Assembly (NCBI GenBank): GCA_914767715.1
Contig: OU612074.1
Coordinates: 17,470,062 to 17,534,061 of the forward strand
From: Membranipora membranacea
Taxonomy: Eukaryota; Bryozoa; Gymnolaemata; Cheilostomatida; Membraniporidae
Length of the DNA: 64,000 nucleotides
Direction: 5' to 3'
In this document: positions 36,601-48,600 of the stretch, piece after piece
Layout of the letters: every line of letters starts with the position of its first letter
Numbering within the stretch: position 1 is the stretch's first letter
Notes under the pieces: model-generated
The model's database searches: none
Told to the model about the DNA's origin: nothing
The model's input: only the letters and a program-made list of their open reading frames with translations
Made by a program: the position numbers and the translations under genes

Positions 36601-39600
36601 TGCTATTTAAAAAGAAAAAATTGAGAGGATTTACTGATAAATCCTATAAATAATAAGATAAATAATAAGTCCTTTTACATTTTACAGAATTATTTAGACC
36701 TACATTTTGCTCACTATAACAGTATGAGTATACCAATATTTGACATAATATATCAAATATTGGTAAACTCATCCTGTTTATATTCTAGCTTGTTGAGAGA
36801 TGATTCAAATATAGGGTTTATGTCTAGATTGATCTGATACAATTTCACTTTGATCACACCATATTATATTTTTCTTTGTGTTTTACTTCATTGAAATGAT
36901 TACTTTTGTTGCCTTATATTTTCTCTAGGTATCACTATCCACCTACTGCAGAGATATGAAGGGTATCGGCCATGTTTGTGAATCATTACTAGAAAAGCTC
37001 CAGGACTTCGGTAAGTTGGAGGCTCTCTTACTACAATTCATTCCTGTTGTTAAGATTTCATCAAAATTGGGTGTTTCCAAAACCTCCCTATGCTTCCCTG
37101 CTAGAAATGAGAGACCATGATGGATGGTCCATTATATATGTAAGCTGGGGGCCTATGTTCAGTTCAAATTTAAAAACTTGCTAGTGCCACATGTCACAGC
37201 ATGCAAATGATGAAGTTCGTGGGTTCGAATCCCACTGCAGTATATCGACTTCTAGGTTTGGGTTGGCTGCCCAGATGTGCTCCAACCCGCCTGCAAACAG
37301 AGAGCAACCTGGCGCAGGAATTTCGTCATCAAATATTTTGCGCCCATGTTCTGGAATTCGGCTTGTGATATGACCATCTGTTTTTAATCACCCATTTTAA
37401 TCAACCAGGTCAATTCTGATACAATTAAATGTAATATTTGTAGTTACATTTTAGGTTATCAATCAGATTACCCATCACAAACTTCTGTTCTTATTTGCTA
37501 TAACCTACATTTATACTAACTAGGGGTGGAACGACTTCTTGAGGTTGGAGTTGAATTTCGGATATTTGACCTCAGATTCAACCACAAACCGGATCGGATA
37601 TGTGTTATGTCTGATCCGAGATGATACGTTTTTAATCAACACTTACTGTTGCGAAGTTGGGTTCTATCAGGATGGCAAGATATAAGGCAGTCCACTCACC
37701 ATGAAAGTCAGTAGACAAGTGCTCATGTGTGTCTCTTCAATCAAGGTCACGGTCAAGTCAGTCTCTGTCATATATAGGTCAGGGCAGCTAATGATAACTC
37801 CTTAGTATGTACAGAGAGGACAACTCCAAGATACATGTACAAAGTACATGTATGACAACATGACAACAAACCTTATGATAGGACTACTCCACATGCCCTT
37901 ACTATTATAAGGGTTTTTTGACACATACTCTATAACCCTAACAGGGTTGAGAGACTTCACATGCCCTTTCTTTGAGAAAGGGATGTTTACTCATACTCTG
38001 TGGCCAACGATCAGGGTAAGCACACATCTACGGGGACTACCTACAAATGTCAGCAACCACACAAGCAATAACGAAAAGCGGATAGGATGTCAACTTAAAA
38101 CAAGTATTCTTACTTACAAGGTGACAACAGCTCTTCACTAGGGTAGAATTTACAGAGGGAAGTTATCTCCACCAATTACTATCACTACTACCTGAGCTCT
38201 GCCTAGATGGAGAGCGATCATCACATGACTTTCTTTTAGTTCGCTCTTTGTACCTCTGGTCTGAGCTCCCATTCACTCTACAACTGCAATCTCTTGCTGA
38301 GAGGCCTTCACGCAAACAAAACCTACATCTATAAACATCAGTACAATCCTGCTGGTGATGTGACATCCTTTGACATCTGAAACACCCGCCTTCAGGACAG
38401 TAACGCGCAATATGATCATTTTTATGACATATATAACAGCCAGAATGCTGACTACTACTATGACTTACATACCTCCTTTCACGGTCAGGTGAAGGGTAAT
38501 CATCATGATCACTCCCACCATCACCATTATAACGATGGTTGTCACTACAAAATCTCTTGTTGTCAGAACCTCGATTAGAATGGTTATAAGCATCATGATA
38601 AGTATTACTTACACTACTCTCATCACTTCTCTCTCGGTGAGGACGACACTTCACTTCACCAACATGCGCCTGTATAACAGTAACATTTGGTACAACATTG
38701 ATTGGATCACAAACTACACTAGACTCAGCGTGTACTTCAACTTTAACAGGTATTTTAGCAGGGACCTGTTTACTCTCTGACAGCGCATAAGTCGGGTCTG
38801 ATCTATTTAAGGCATTCAAAGACTCTTGCGCAGCTAGTCTTGCCCTTAAAACTTTGTTGTTCTTGACCCAATTCAACTCATCATCAGCCATCATCTCAAA
38901 CTTCAATTTTGAGTTACGCAAACCTCTTACTGCGATCAACAATGCAAATCTCTCTCTGACATTGCCACCGGAGAAATCACATTGCCTACTCAGTCCTTCA
39001 ACACGCAGAAGATAAGCGCGTTCATCTTCATTGTCAAGTTGTTGACAGGTAACAAACTTGTCCAACTTAACATACTCAGACTCGTCATGCTCAAAGTGTT
39101 CTCTCAACAAGTTCCACACATCTATGAACTCCAAAGATGTGGAAAACAAGTCAACACCAAGCGATGACACTACTTCACGAGCATCACTGCCCATACACCA
39201 GAGCAAAGACGCCAGCTTTGCATCTTCACCGAAGCGAGGCACCCTCACTTTTTCGGTAACTCTAGAACCACCAGTGCCAGTAGTCACTTCTTCGATGTCA
39301 TAGCCAAGTTCAATCGACTTCATTCTTAAAGCCAGATTAAACTCAACAGACCAACGCTTAAATGACCCATGGACATTGGATGAGTCTACAACAAACACAG
39401 GTAGACTAGCAAAGATACTAGCCATGGCACCAGTGTACAACCTATACAATAGTAACCTAGGGTATACTCAAGCGACACAAGTTCAAATTGTATTCAAGAA
39501 CACAAAGAAAACTTTTACTCGAATTTCCAGCCAAAATTTGTGAACAAAGATGGAGGAAAATATCTTTTGTTGTTTGATTTTTGGATGTTTCACTTCTCAT

Positions 39601-42600
39601 ACACCTTGGCAGCACTTCCTCCTCACCTAAACTAGGGCTTTCCACTCCTAGTTAGTAACTCACCTAAACACCTTTTCTACACACCTTTTTCTCCTTACTC
39701 CTCTCCTCAATAACACCTTATCTCCTACTCATTCACCTCTCCTATACACCTCTCCTAGCACTTCACCTCTCCTAAGTATATCTCACAACTGACACCATGT
39801 TGCGAAGTTGGGTTCTATCAGGATGGCAAGATATAAGGCAGTCCACTCACCATGAAAGTCAGTAGACAAGTGCTCATGTGTGTCTCTTCAATCAAGGTCA
39901 CGGTCAAGTCAGTCTCTGTCATATATAGGTCAGGGCAGCTAATGATAACTCCTTAGTATGTACAGAGAGGACAACTCCAAGATACATGTACAAAGTACAT
40001 GTATGACAACACGACAACAAACCTTATGATAGGACTACTCCACACTTACTAAGCATCATTTATCTCACTAAAAATGACAAGGAAAGAAGTATGATAGTCA
40101 TTAATTTGTGGTTCAGATTAGATAATGGAGTTTGGCTGAAAGCACTCAGTGGTGATCAACAGGCAATCAATACCTATCTTATTTTCATAGCTAATTATAT
40201 TGTTGCTGATTAAATTTGATGGATGTGTTTTTCTGCTGAAATTGAGAGAAGCATCTTTACTCAGATCGTTGTGAATAAGGACATAATTTTTGTCCAATGA
40301 TGTTCCCTGTAACAAACTATCTAGTTTAATGTACAAGGTTATCCTCTTCTTCAAAGTAGGAGGACAATTCCTATCCTATGTGCAGGGAGTTTGTTCAAAC
40401 TCAGTGATTACAAACATCGGGGTTTGAGCAATGAACTAAACCTCATTGGTTTGAGTGATCCTGGCATATTGAGTCAAGAGATCTTTGTACTCATTAAATG
40501 ATACTTTCAAATAAACTGTTTGTGTGATCCTTGCACCGTGGCTGTTTGAGTGATAAGTTGGTCCTTGTAAAGTATTATATCCAAGCAGATACATGCGCAT
40601 TTAAATTAGGGTAATGGTTCAGGGAAAAGATTGTTGACGCTGTTTATCCATGTATTCAATGACCTTAACTGTATATTATGGTGCAAGAGTACAGCTGTTT
40701 GGACTTGGCGTTTGTACGCGCTATCCGGATCCGATCCGAGGTTGAAATTATCGACCGATCCGATATCCGATCCGAGGTTGCCTAACCCTGATCCGTTCCA
40801 CCCCTAATACTAACTGTACTAATTCTTACAGGAGATCAGATGACATCAAACTTCAGTGATACCGTAGACTTGATGTTATCAGATACTGACTCAGACATTC
40901 CGCCCGCTGATGTAGTCGCCTCACAGTCGCTGCTCACCAACCATCTGATCACAACCCTCAACTTTTTAGAGCAGATAACGCTGAAAACTCCTGGAGAAAA
41001 ACAAGAGTTCTTCAGGTTTGTTATTTATACCTCATTATGTCAAAAAAACATTTCTAAGTAAAGCCTGCCCAACAAGGGTTTGCAATGGTCACTCTACTAT
41101 TATTATATCAATAGATATTGAAGATAAAAATTCTGTAAGTAATAACTCGGAGTTGCCCTGCCATGTAACAGAAAAAGATAACTCCCAAATATGTGTCAAT
41201 ATAAAACTGTAGGCTTATTTGTATCGGAAAAAAAAAATACAACTACTTATTCTAGCTGTAGTGATCACTGTCTATATCAAACATCAACAAGTCAACACAA
41301 TGTAGGGTTCAAAGATTCCCTTAAGGGTCATACAAAGTGAAGTAGTAAAGCATCCTGAACTCGTATCTGATATTAGAACCCATTTAATTCATCCATCAAA
41401 AGTAATGCTTTTATTTTCCTATCAGGTCACTACTTGATAACTTACAAGAGCTGCCTGAGATAGTGATAGCTAAGATGTTAGTTAGACCTCTACTTAAACG
41501 CTTTGTTGTCGAGGAGAAGATTGCTAGAGATCAAGTTCTACCTAAACTACTTACACCAAAGACAGGCCAAGGTAAGAGAAAGTCTAGTCTGAGTTCTAGA
41601 CACAGGTGCAATGTCTGTAGTCAGAACCATTCAACTATAGCTTGAACACTCAGACTATAGTCATAAAACTCTGATGGCCTGAACACAGATATCAAGAAGA
41701 TGCTGAGATGGTACTTTGTTCAAAGAAAAGGAAGTTTTGCTAAGTATAAGCCTCGTAGTTCGAGTGAACCGTGATCAGTAGTCCATGGTTTGTTTCCTCA
41801 ATAGGATCACCCATGAGTCATGAAGGGTGTCTGACCTTAATGTTCTTATGCTATGTCAGAAATGGGTCTGTTGATCTGCTAAAAAATATCCATCACAAAG
41901 TCTCTCACATTTCATCACACCTTTAGAGTGGATGTGAGCGCATATATCCCATCATTTTATCAGGCTGTTATTTAGGCGTGTCTGTAGGTTTACATATAAA
42001 CGTTGCCAAGAATTACAAAACCGAGTGTCATAAGTTCCGCAACAGAGGAACAAGTTAAACATGTTGACATTGCCTAATACTGTCGTAATGTAGTAAACAT
42101 GATAGTATTTTCCATAGTGTATTTTAATGCTGATTATATTTTGATGATATGATGGGTTTTCCAAATATGATATTGAAGCTAATCAATTGTAAGCATTCTT
42201 TCAACACAAATGCGTCATTGCATTTTATGCTTATGTTAAGCATGTTCACTTCCTTCATCAATATCAGGAAATGTTTTAGTTTGGTCAAGTTGATAGAAAT
42301 AGGATACTGATTCCGTAGTATTTTGTGACTGTCATATTTCTCTATGAACCTATCGGTGTGATGTCAGCAGCCTGGCGTGGTGATATACTCGGGTACGGAT
42401 ACTGTCCAGCACTACTCGGCTGATATCTCATCCACCTCCTCATCCATCTACGATCCGGACTTGCAGAAGAGTAGAAGTCGGCGCTACTCGGTTGGACAGG
42501 CCTTTGGTCAATACCCAGCTCCTCATCAAATATGAAGTTGCGATGGTGGCTGTTCTGAGGATGATGGTGCAGATCTGGACTCCCCCATGAATATCTCTCA

Positions 42601-45600
42601 GCGCTACACGGCTAGATTGGCTTGGTCAGCCATTTATTATAGTCTGCTGATGCTTCCATGTAGCTCTTTCTTTTAGTCAGCGATTGTGGGCTTCCGACAA
42701 TGATATCCTTGTTTGCTGCCTCATTCCAGTGCAATTCAGATGCAGCTAACAAGTCTTGTTCTGGCCCTCTGTGTACCGCTGGCCTTTGTCTCTTCTGTTG
42801 TTTAGTTTTCTCCAGCAATTTGGTGAGCCCGGATACCCTTTTCTTCCTAGTTCCTGTAGCACGATCTCCATTTCCCTCTGTAAAAGTGACATTTGGATAT
42901 ATATATATATATATATATATATAACAGTTAGAGGCAGGCTGGGCTTTGTCATGTTGTGTATTATTTATAAACACATTTGCGTGACTGATGATAGATTTAA
43001 AAAAAGGTTGATTAAAATCGGATGTCTTATCCTTAATGGCGAGGCCGCAATATCTGCGCCAAATTGCTCTCTGTTTGCAGGCAGGTCGGAGCACACCTGG
43101 GGGCTAGCCAAACTCCAGTTGTCAATGGACTGCAGTGGGATCCGAACCAAGGACCTTCAACGTGAGCATGTTAAAGGAAGGTGCTCCAACCAACGGAACC
43201 ACCTTCTACTCCTAGAAAGTTTGTAATTGAGATTCTGTAGGACTCCAACCTTTTCTGTTCGAATGATCATATATTTATCTTACCTTTCTCAGCGATCTCT
43301 TGGACAAAGCTCTTTGCTTTAGACGTTATGTTTTGGCTGAGCCATGGCTGAACATATCGCTGATTTATGTAATATCGCTCATCTGCATTACCTGGGCTTT
43401 TGTTTTCATCATTCTGTTCTGCAAATATGACACACAACACAAAACTATTACTTGGCCTTGTATGCTCCACTTGGTTTGTTTTTGCGTAAACAAAAACATC
43501 TGTCCGCTGTGGCAAGGAGTTACAGAAGGAAAGGAGAACTCCAGCCGCTAAATGTCAGGCTCAAAAGCTCCAGGGTTAAGCTCCTGTTTAAAATCCTTTC
43601 CGAAGAGGAATCTCGTCCTGCCCTTTGTACGTCATATTTTGATGAAATCATGGACCAACCCAAATCAACAATCCAAACAAGATTACTACAACAGTCCCCC
43701 CCCCCCATATGATACGGGACCTCAAGAAGAGTGACTGGCACCAGAGGATCAACTAAATAATGCCAAACTGCCGATGGGTCTTTTTTCCATTCTGAACCCA
43801 AATGCCACGACCATGGGATGGTAAACTGGACCAATACAAAAAACTGAGGCACGCCCCTTAGCGTAATGTCATTGCTGATGTAAGTTGTTGTAAGTAAGGC
43901 TAAATATCACCACAGAGTAAGGATATACAGAGAGGACACTTCAATGATCGTTATAGTGCCTGCGGTTTTTGATTAACTGGGGGAAAATTGTGCTCAGCTG
44001 GATGCCGAAAACTCATTATCTCTATATGTTATAATGTCATTTATATCTATCTGTGTTTTTAAAATGAGTTGTATCATATAGATTTACATGTGACCTGGGT
44101 CAATACACGGACCTAATTTTTATGACCAGAAGTTTATCAATTGTCACACGTAAATCTATATAATAATACTCCTTTTACAAATGCAGATAGCTCATAGCCT
44201 ATGTATCCTAGCAAAAAATGAAAATAATATGGTGTAAAGCTTGAAGGTTGGACATTCCAATAAAGTTGGAAATCAGTCTTTAGGATAAATACAGAATGAA
44301 TTATGGCCCATCAAAGGTAGAGATGTCTACAAGAAAAATGACATTATAACATAAAGAGAGATAATGAGTTTTCGCCATCCAGCTGTGCACAATTTTCCCA
44401 GCTGTGCACAATTTTCAAAAAACGCAGGCACTATAACGATCATTGAAGTGTCCTCTCTGTATATCCTTACTCTGTGATATCACTATATTATATTACGTGG
44501 TGAGTTATTTCTGCCTAAATGGACAACACTGGAAATTGATGCTTCATACTGATAAAAACAACACTATGGTTTTGGTATTGTGTCTATCAGACAAAACATG
44601 GGTCATGCTTTTTGTTAACCTAGGTCTGTCATAAAGAGTTGAGCGTGAACTTTCAATCCTTGATAATGTGCATTCAAAGTCAGGAGTTCCACACTAGTAC
44701 CCATTTCCACTTCAAATGGCGCTATCTCAACTTGTTGTTAGGTGTTATCTCAACGTTTGTTAGGGACTTTCTCAGCTTGTTGTTAAAGGCTAATAAAACA
44801 GTCATCAACTTTCAATAGAATATATCATCACAGATTAAGGATATACAGAGGGGACACTTCAATGATAGCTATAGTGCCTGCTGTTTTTATCCACTGGGGG
44901 AAATATTCAATGTGGATATCTGCCAATTTTTGATAATTATATAAGCTACAATGGAGGTAATCCATGCAGACATGCCTACCTTTGATGAGTCATAATTCAT
45001 TCTATATTTATCCTGAAGACTGACTTCTACCTTTTTGAGATGTCCAACCATCAAGCTATACACCATATTGTTGTCATTTTTTGCTAGGATACATAGGCTA
45101 AGAGTAATCCAGGTTTTTAAAATGAGTTTTATTCATATAGATTTACATGTTGTTTGGGTCAGTACACCGACATTTCCTAATCTTGATGACCAGCCGTCTA
45201 TCATTTGTCACATGTAAATCTATATGAATAAAACTTATTTAAAAACCTGGATCATAGGACTGCCGTAGTTCCTGATTTTGGGCTTGGTGGGGGGTGGGGG
45301 GTGGGAAGGATGGAAGCTCTATTTGCTTTGCAATTCTAAGTTTTTAAGTAAACATGACTTTTAACTATTAAAGTTTTTCACAATTCCCATACTACAAACT
45401 ATTACCGGTAGGGGATAAGAGAAGATAACTCAAATGTATGCGGAATAGGCGATATAGTTGTCTTCTCTTCTCCCCTACCGGTAATAGTTAGTAGTATGGG
45501 ATTTGTGAAAAACTTGAGTAGTTAAAAATCATGTTTACTTAAAAACTCAGAATTGCAAAGCAAATAGAACTTTAATCCATTTCCAAATTCAACTGTTGTG

Positions 45601-48600
45601 AAGCTCTGTAACTGCGGATCTGCAAGGCAATTTTGCAGTGTAGCTATTTGTGGGCATTTGAACGCTCTTTTTGTGTTGAGATGATGTTGTTGAGGCCCTG
45701 TGTCACTTCACAGGTACAAGACATAACGCCATAAATTTAGGCAGGTTAACATACCTTCAGTGCTCGGTTCTTGTCTGCCTGTCTGTTCCACCCCATCCGC
45801 CTCCCCCTCTGGTTCTACAACTTCTTGGCTCATTGCCTCCTTGAGTATTGCCTTAATCTGTTGACTCCTTTTATGGCTGACCTCAGTTACCCATTCCAGT
45901 GGAGTTTGTTGTGCCGCTCCTTTTGCTCTGGTAGCAGTGTTTGCCAACACTTTCTGTTGATTACCTGTGAGTGAGCTTAGTATAGCATTCACCGATCGTA
46001 TGCTGCCAACTCGAGCAGCAACATGCAAAGGTGTGACGGCACTAAGCGACAGAATGTCAAGGCATTCAGATTGAGGGATTGCAGATAATATGGCTTCCAC
46101 CAGATCAATGTGATCATTCTTAATTGCGCGGTGAAGTATGGTGTATCCTGCCACTCTGCCCTCTCTCATAATTACATCTGCTCTCTCTGAGGAACTCACT
46201 GACTGTAATAGTCTTCCGAGTTTCCATAGATCTGGTTGTTTTGGTGATGATTGACAAAGATAATCGTCAACAAACTTTTCCAGCTCAGCCATTACAGCAG
46301 GGACACTCAAAGCTTTCTTCTCCATGGCAGTAATGAATAATAGTTCTCAGCGTTTTAAGAGATCGCTAGATAATGCTACCTAGCTGTGTACTCAGCAACT
46401 GTCATACTGTGTAACTTAGTGCCTGGGATACATCCTTATGACTAATCATAGGAAATCCATTTTCCACTGCTTACAACTTGGTGCTAATGGAAACAGAAAA
46501 ACCATTACAATGGGTTTTACGATAATTATAATAAGCATTGGTAGTCTGTCATCTTTTGTCAAACAGTCTGCCAAAAGATGACAACTAACTGCCAACGCTA
46601 GTCAATTTAGACTAAAATAAAATGAAACCTCGAACAAGTGAAGCGTGCCAACATTGTATGGAAATGGACGATTACCATTAGCAGCCTAAATTTTTTGCAA
46701 CAAATTTTATTATATTTTCAGGTGATAACGAAGGGCTGATATCCACGAAGCTATATAAAAAGTACCTGCCCCCTGTGTTATACAGACTATTCACTGTAAA
46801 GGAGTTTAACATCAGACTATTACTGCTGCAGACCTTCCACTCTTACTGTCATCTTCTAGATAAAACTCGTCTGGAGAAAATTATAATGCCCCAGGTGAGG
46901 GTCTATACTTATACTACATATTTGTATGTTTATATTATTTTATCAACCTGTACTTGACGCTGCATTATGTTGAGTTTAGTATCTGCTGCATATTGACAAT
47001 GTCAAAGGCTTTGGAAGTATTTGAATTATTGTAAGATGAAATCCATATTATGGTTGATTGCTTCTAGGATTTTAGGATTTAGGAATCTTACTTGTGTACT
47101 TACTCACAGCCAGAGATTATAGAGTAGTGAGACTAATCTTCATTCTAGTCAATTTGACCTTGACTGACATAAAATGAGCAATAACTTGGAGACATCATCC
47201 TTGCACACAGTTTTAGGAGGTTTTTTTCTTGACTCATTGATTCATAAACAAGTCTGATGAAAATAAATATTTCCTTCTCTGATTGCAGATATTGCAGGGT
47301 TTACATGACAGGCATGATATTATAGTGTCACACACCCTGATGGCACTGTCACACCTAGTACCGGTATTGAATGGTAGCATTGTGATAGGCACTGAAAGGA
47401 GGGATACATTCAGTGAAAGTTCAGCTCGCGCTGCCAAGTCTCTGCCTCAGATTGGCCAACCAACTGTGGATAATGAGGTAAATAAGAATGCCATTACACT
47501 GTAAATAATATTGGAGAGTGCCCGTCTTGATGCAATATTTATGGTAAAATATTATTTCTGAAAAAGGCGCTCATCCTTTATACATTTCTGCAATGCGTAG
47601 ATCATCTGGCTGCCTGGTTCAGGTCTGAATCTGCAACTTGATTGCCGTGTTTGTCAAAGGAGGGAATTGCACAAAATGGAAATGTTTGTTTGTGAGGTCA
47701 TAGATGTGAATCACTGCCATATGTCATTGTGTCATCATGTTGAAATGTGATCCATAAAAATCTGTTTATATTGGAAGCAAGGAGTTTGAAACTCTGTAAC
47801 TCTGTAACTCCCTGTTGGAAGGTATGAATAATCTCAATTCATCACATTTGCTCTTTGATATTGCAGGCTGCTGATGACACAGGTAATGGGTTATCAAGAG
47901 AAGACAATGCTAGTCATGATAATAATCCAGTGTCACCTCGTAATAAGCCTAATAGGACACGACCTCCTCGTAAACCTCGTCAGCCTAAACCTAGAACTGA
48001 GTCTAAATGTGAGTATTTCTACTTGAGCGAGATGGGTGTCAGCGTTACCTTCATGTTGTATTAGATGATCAGTGGCACCTTACTCTCTAAGTAATCACAT
48101 TTAATGATAATAATATCTTATGAGTTCCGCTATGTCTGTTAGCTTTGTTCACTTTAGAACTATAAAGTTCTCCTCCATTATTATAGCTCAACCAAATTGA
48201 TAGGAAATTAAATTTAAACTGGGCAATTCAAAGGAAAGCTTAAAACTGTTCAACAAAGATTAAGCAAAGCGTGAATTTATCAATAAGGAGTGCAAAGAGA
48301 GTTGGAAGAGTCGGTTGTATGATAACACAAACACGGGCATTTTTAGTACCCTTTATTCTGATGTATTTTTTATAGCTCTCAAACTTGGTTCTAAGAAGAA
48401 AGTAACAGACCCTGAGGATGTGACATCACATCCTGTAACTGAATCAGTAGATATCATATCTGAGGACAGGACTGAGGCAGATGGAGGGAACGAAGAATAT
48501 GATAATACAGCTACTGATCCCCAGGTATATGAATGTTACATCAATGTTATGTTATGTAAATGTTACTGTATTCACACAAAATCAGGAATAAAATGATATG

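Larger units (their letters stand above)
37647..40044 (-). mobile_element. Gag-only LTR retrotransposon (non-autonomous), very recent
   Basis: Two 247-bp LTRs (37647-37893 and 39798-40044) run TG...CA and differ at one position that I can see (37861 versus 40012). They are flanked by the 5-bp direct repeat CTTAC (37642-37646, 40045-40049). The element reads on the minus strand, so the 5' LTR is the right one. Immediately inside it a TGGTGTCAG stretch fits a tRNA primer-binding site; the primer tRNA is not identified. The interior is only 1.9 kb, with one gag-like frame and no protease, reverse transcriptase, RNase H or integrase. It is inserted 126 bp inside the hAT-type element. Each LTR has a 10-bp palindrome around TACATGTAC. 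Confidence 0.92.
37521..40806. mobile_element. hAT-type DNA element (non-autonomous) split by an LTR element
   Basis: Terminal inverted repeats TAGGGGTGGAACG (37521) and CGTTCCACCCCTA (ending 40806) are flanked by the same 8-bp direct repeat ATACTAAC (37513-37520 and 40807-40814). An 8-bp target duplication with this TIR start is the hallmark of the hAT superfamily. Inside both ends are CCGATCCGAG-type subterminal motifs. Removing the nested LTR element leaves about 880 bp with no transposase-like frame, so it would need an enzyme supplied in trans. Its right end lies 17 bp upstream of the 3' splice site of SCYL3 intron 4. Confidence 0.88.

Noticed and set aside
37184-37260. tRNA gene at the B-box-like GGTTCGAATCCC
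   Set aside because: No complete cloverleaf can be formed and the sequence recurs with a shared SINE body at 43008-43215.
38505-39303. Plus-strand frames within 38505-39303
   Set aside because: Shadows of the gag frame on the other strand.
41463-41645. SCYL3 ending at the stop after exon 6
   Set aside because: A good GTAAGA donor at 41572 joins in phase to the exon at 46722, which continues SCYL3 homology; the stop is in the intron.
42756-43226. 156-codon plus-strand frame
   Set aside because: It is antisense to the ankyrin gene's last exon and then runs through an AT microsatellite and a SINE.
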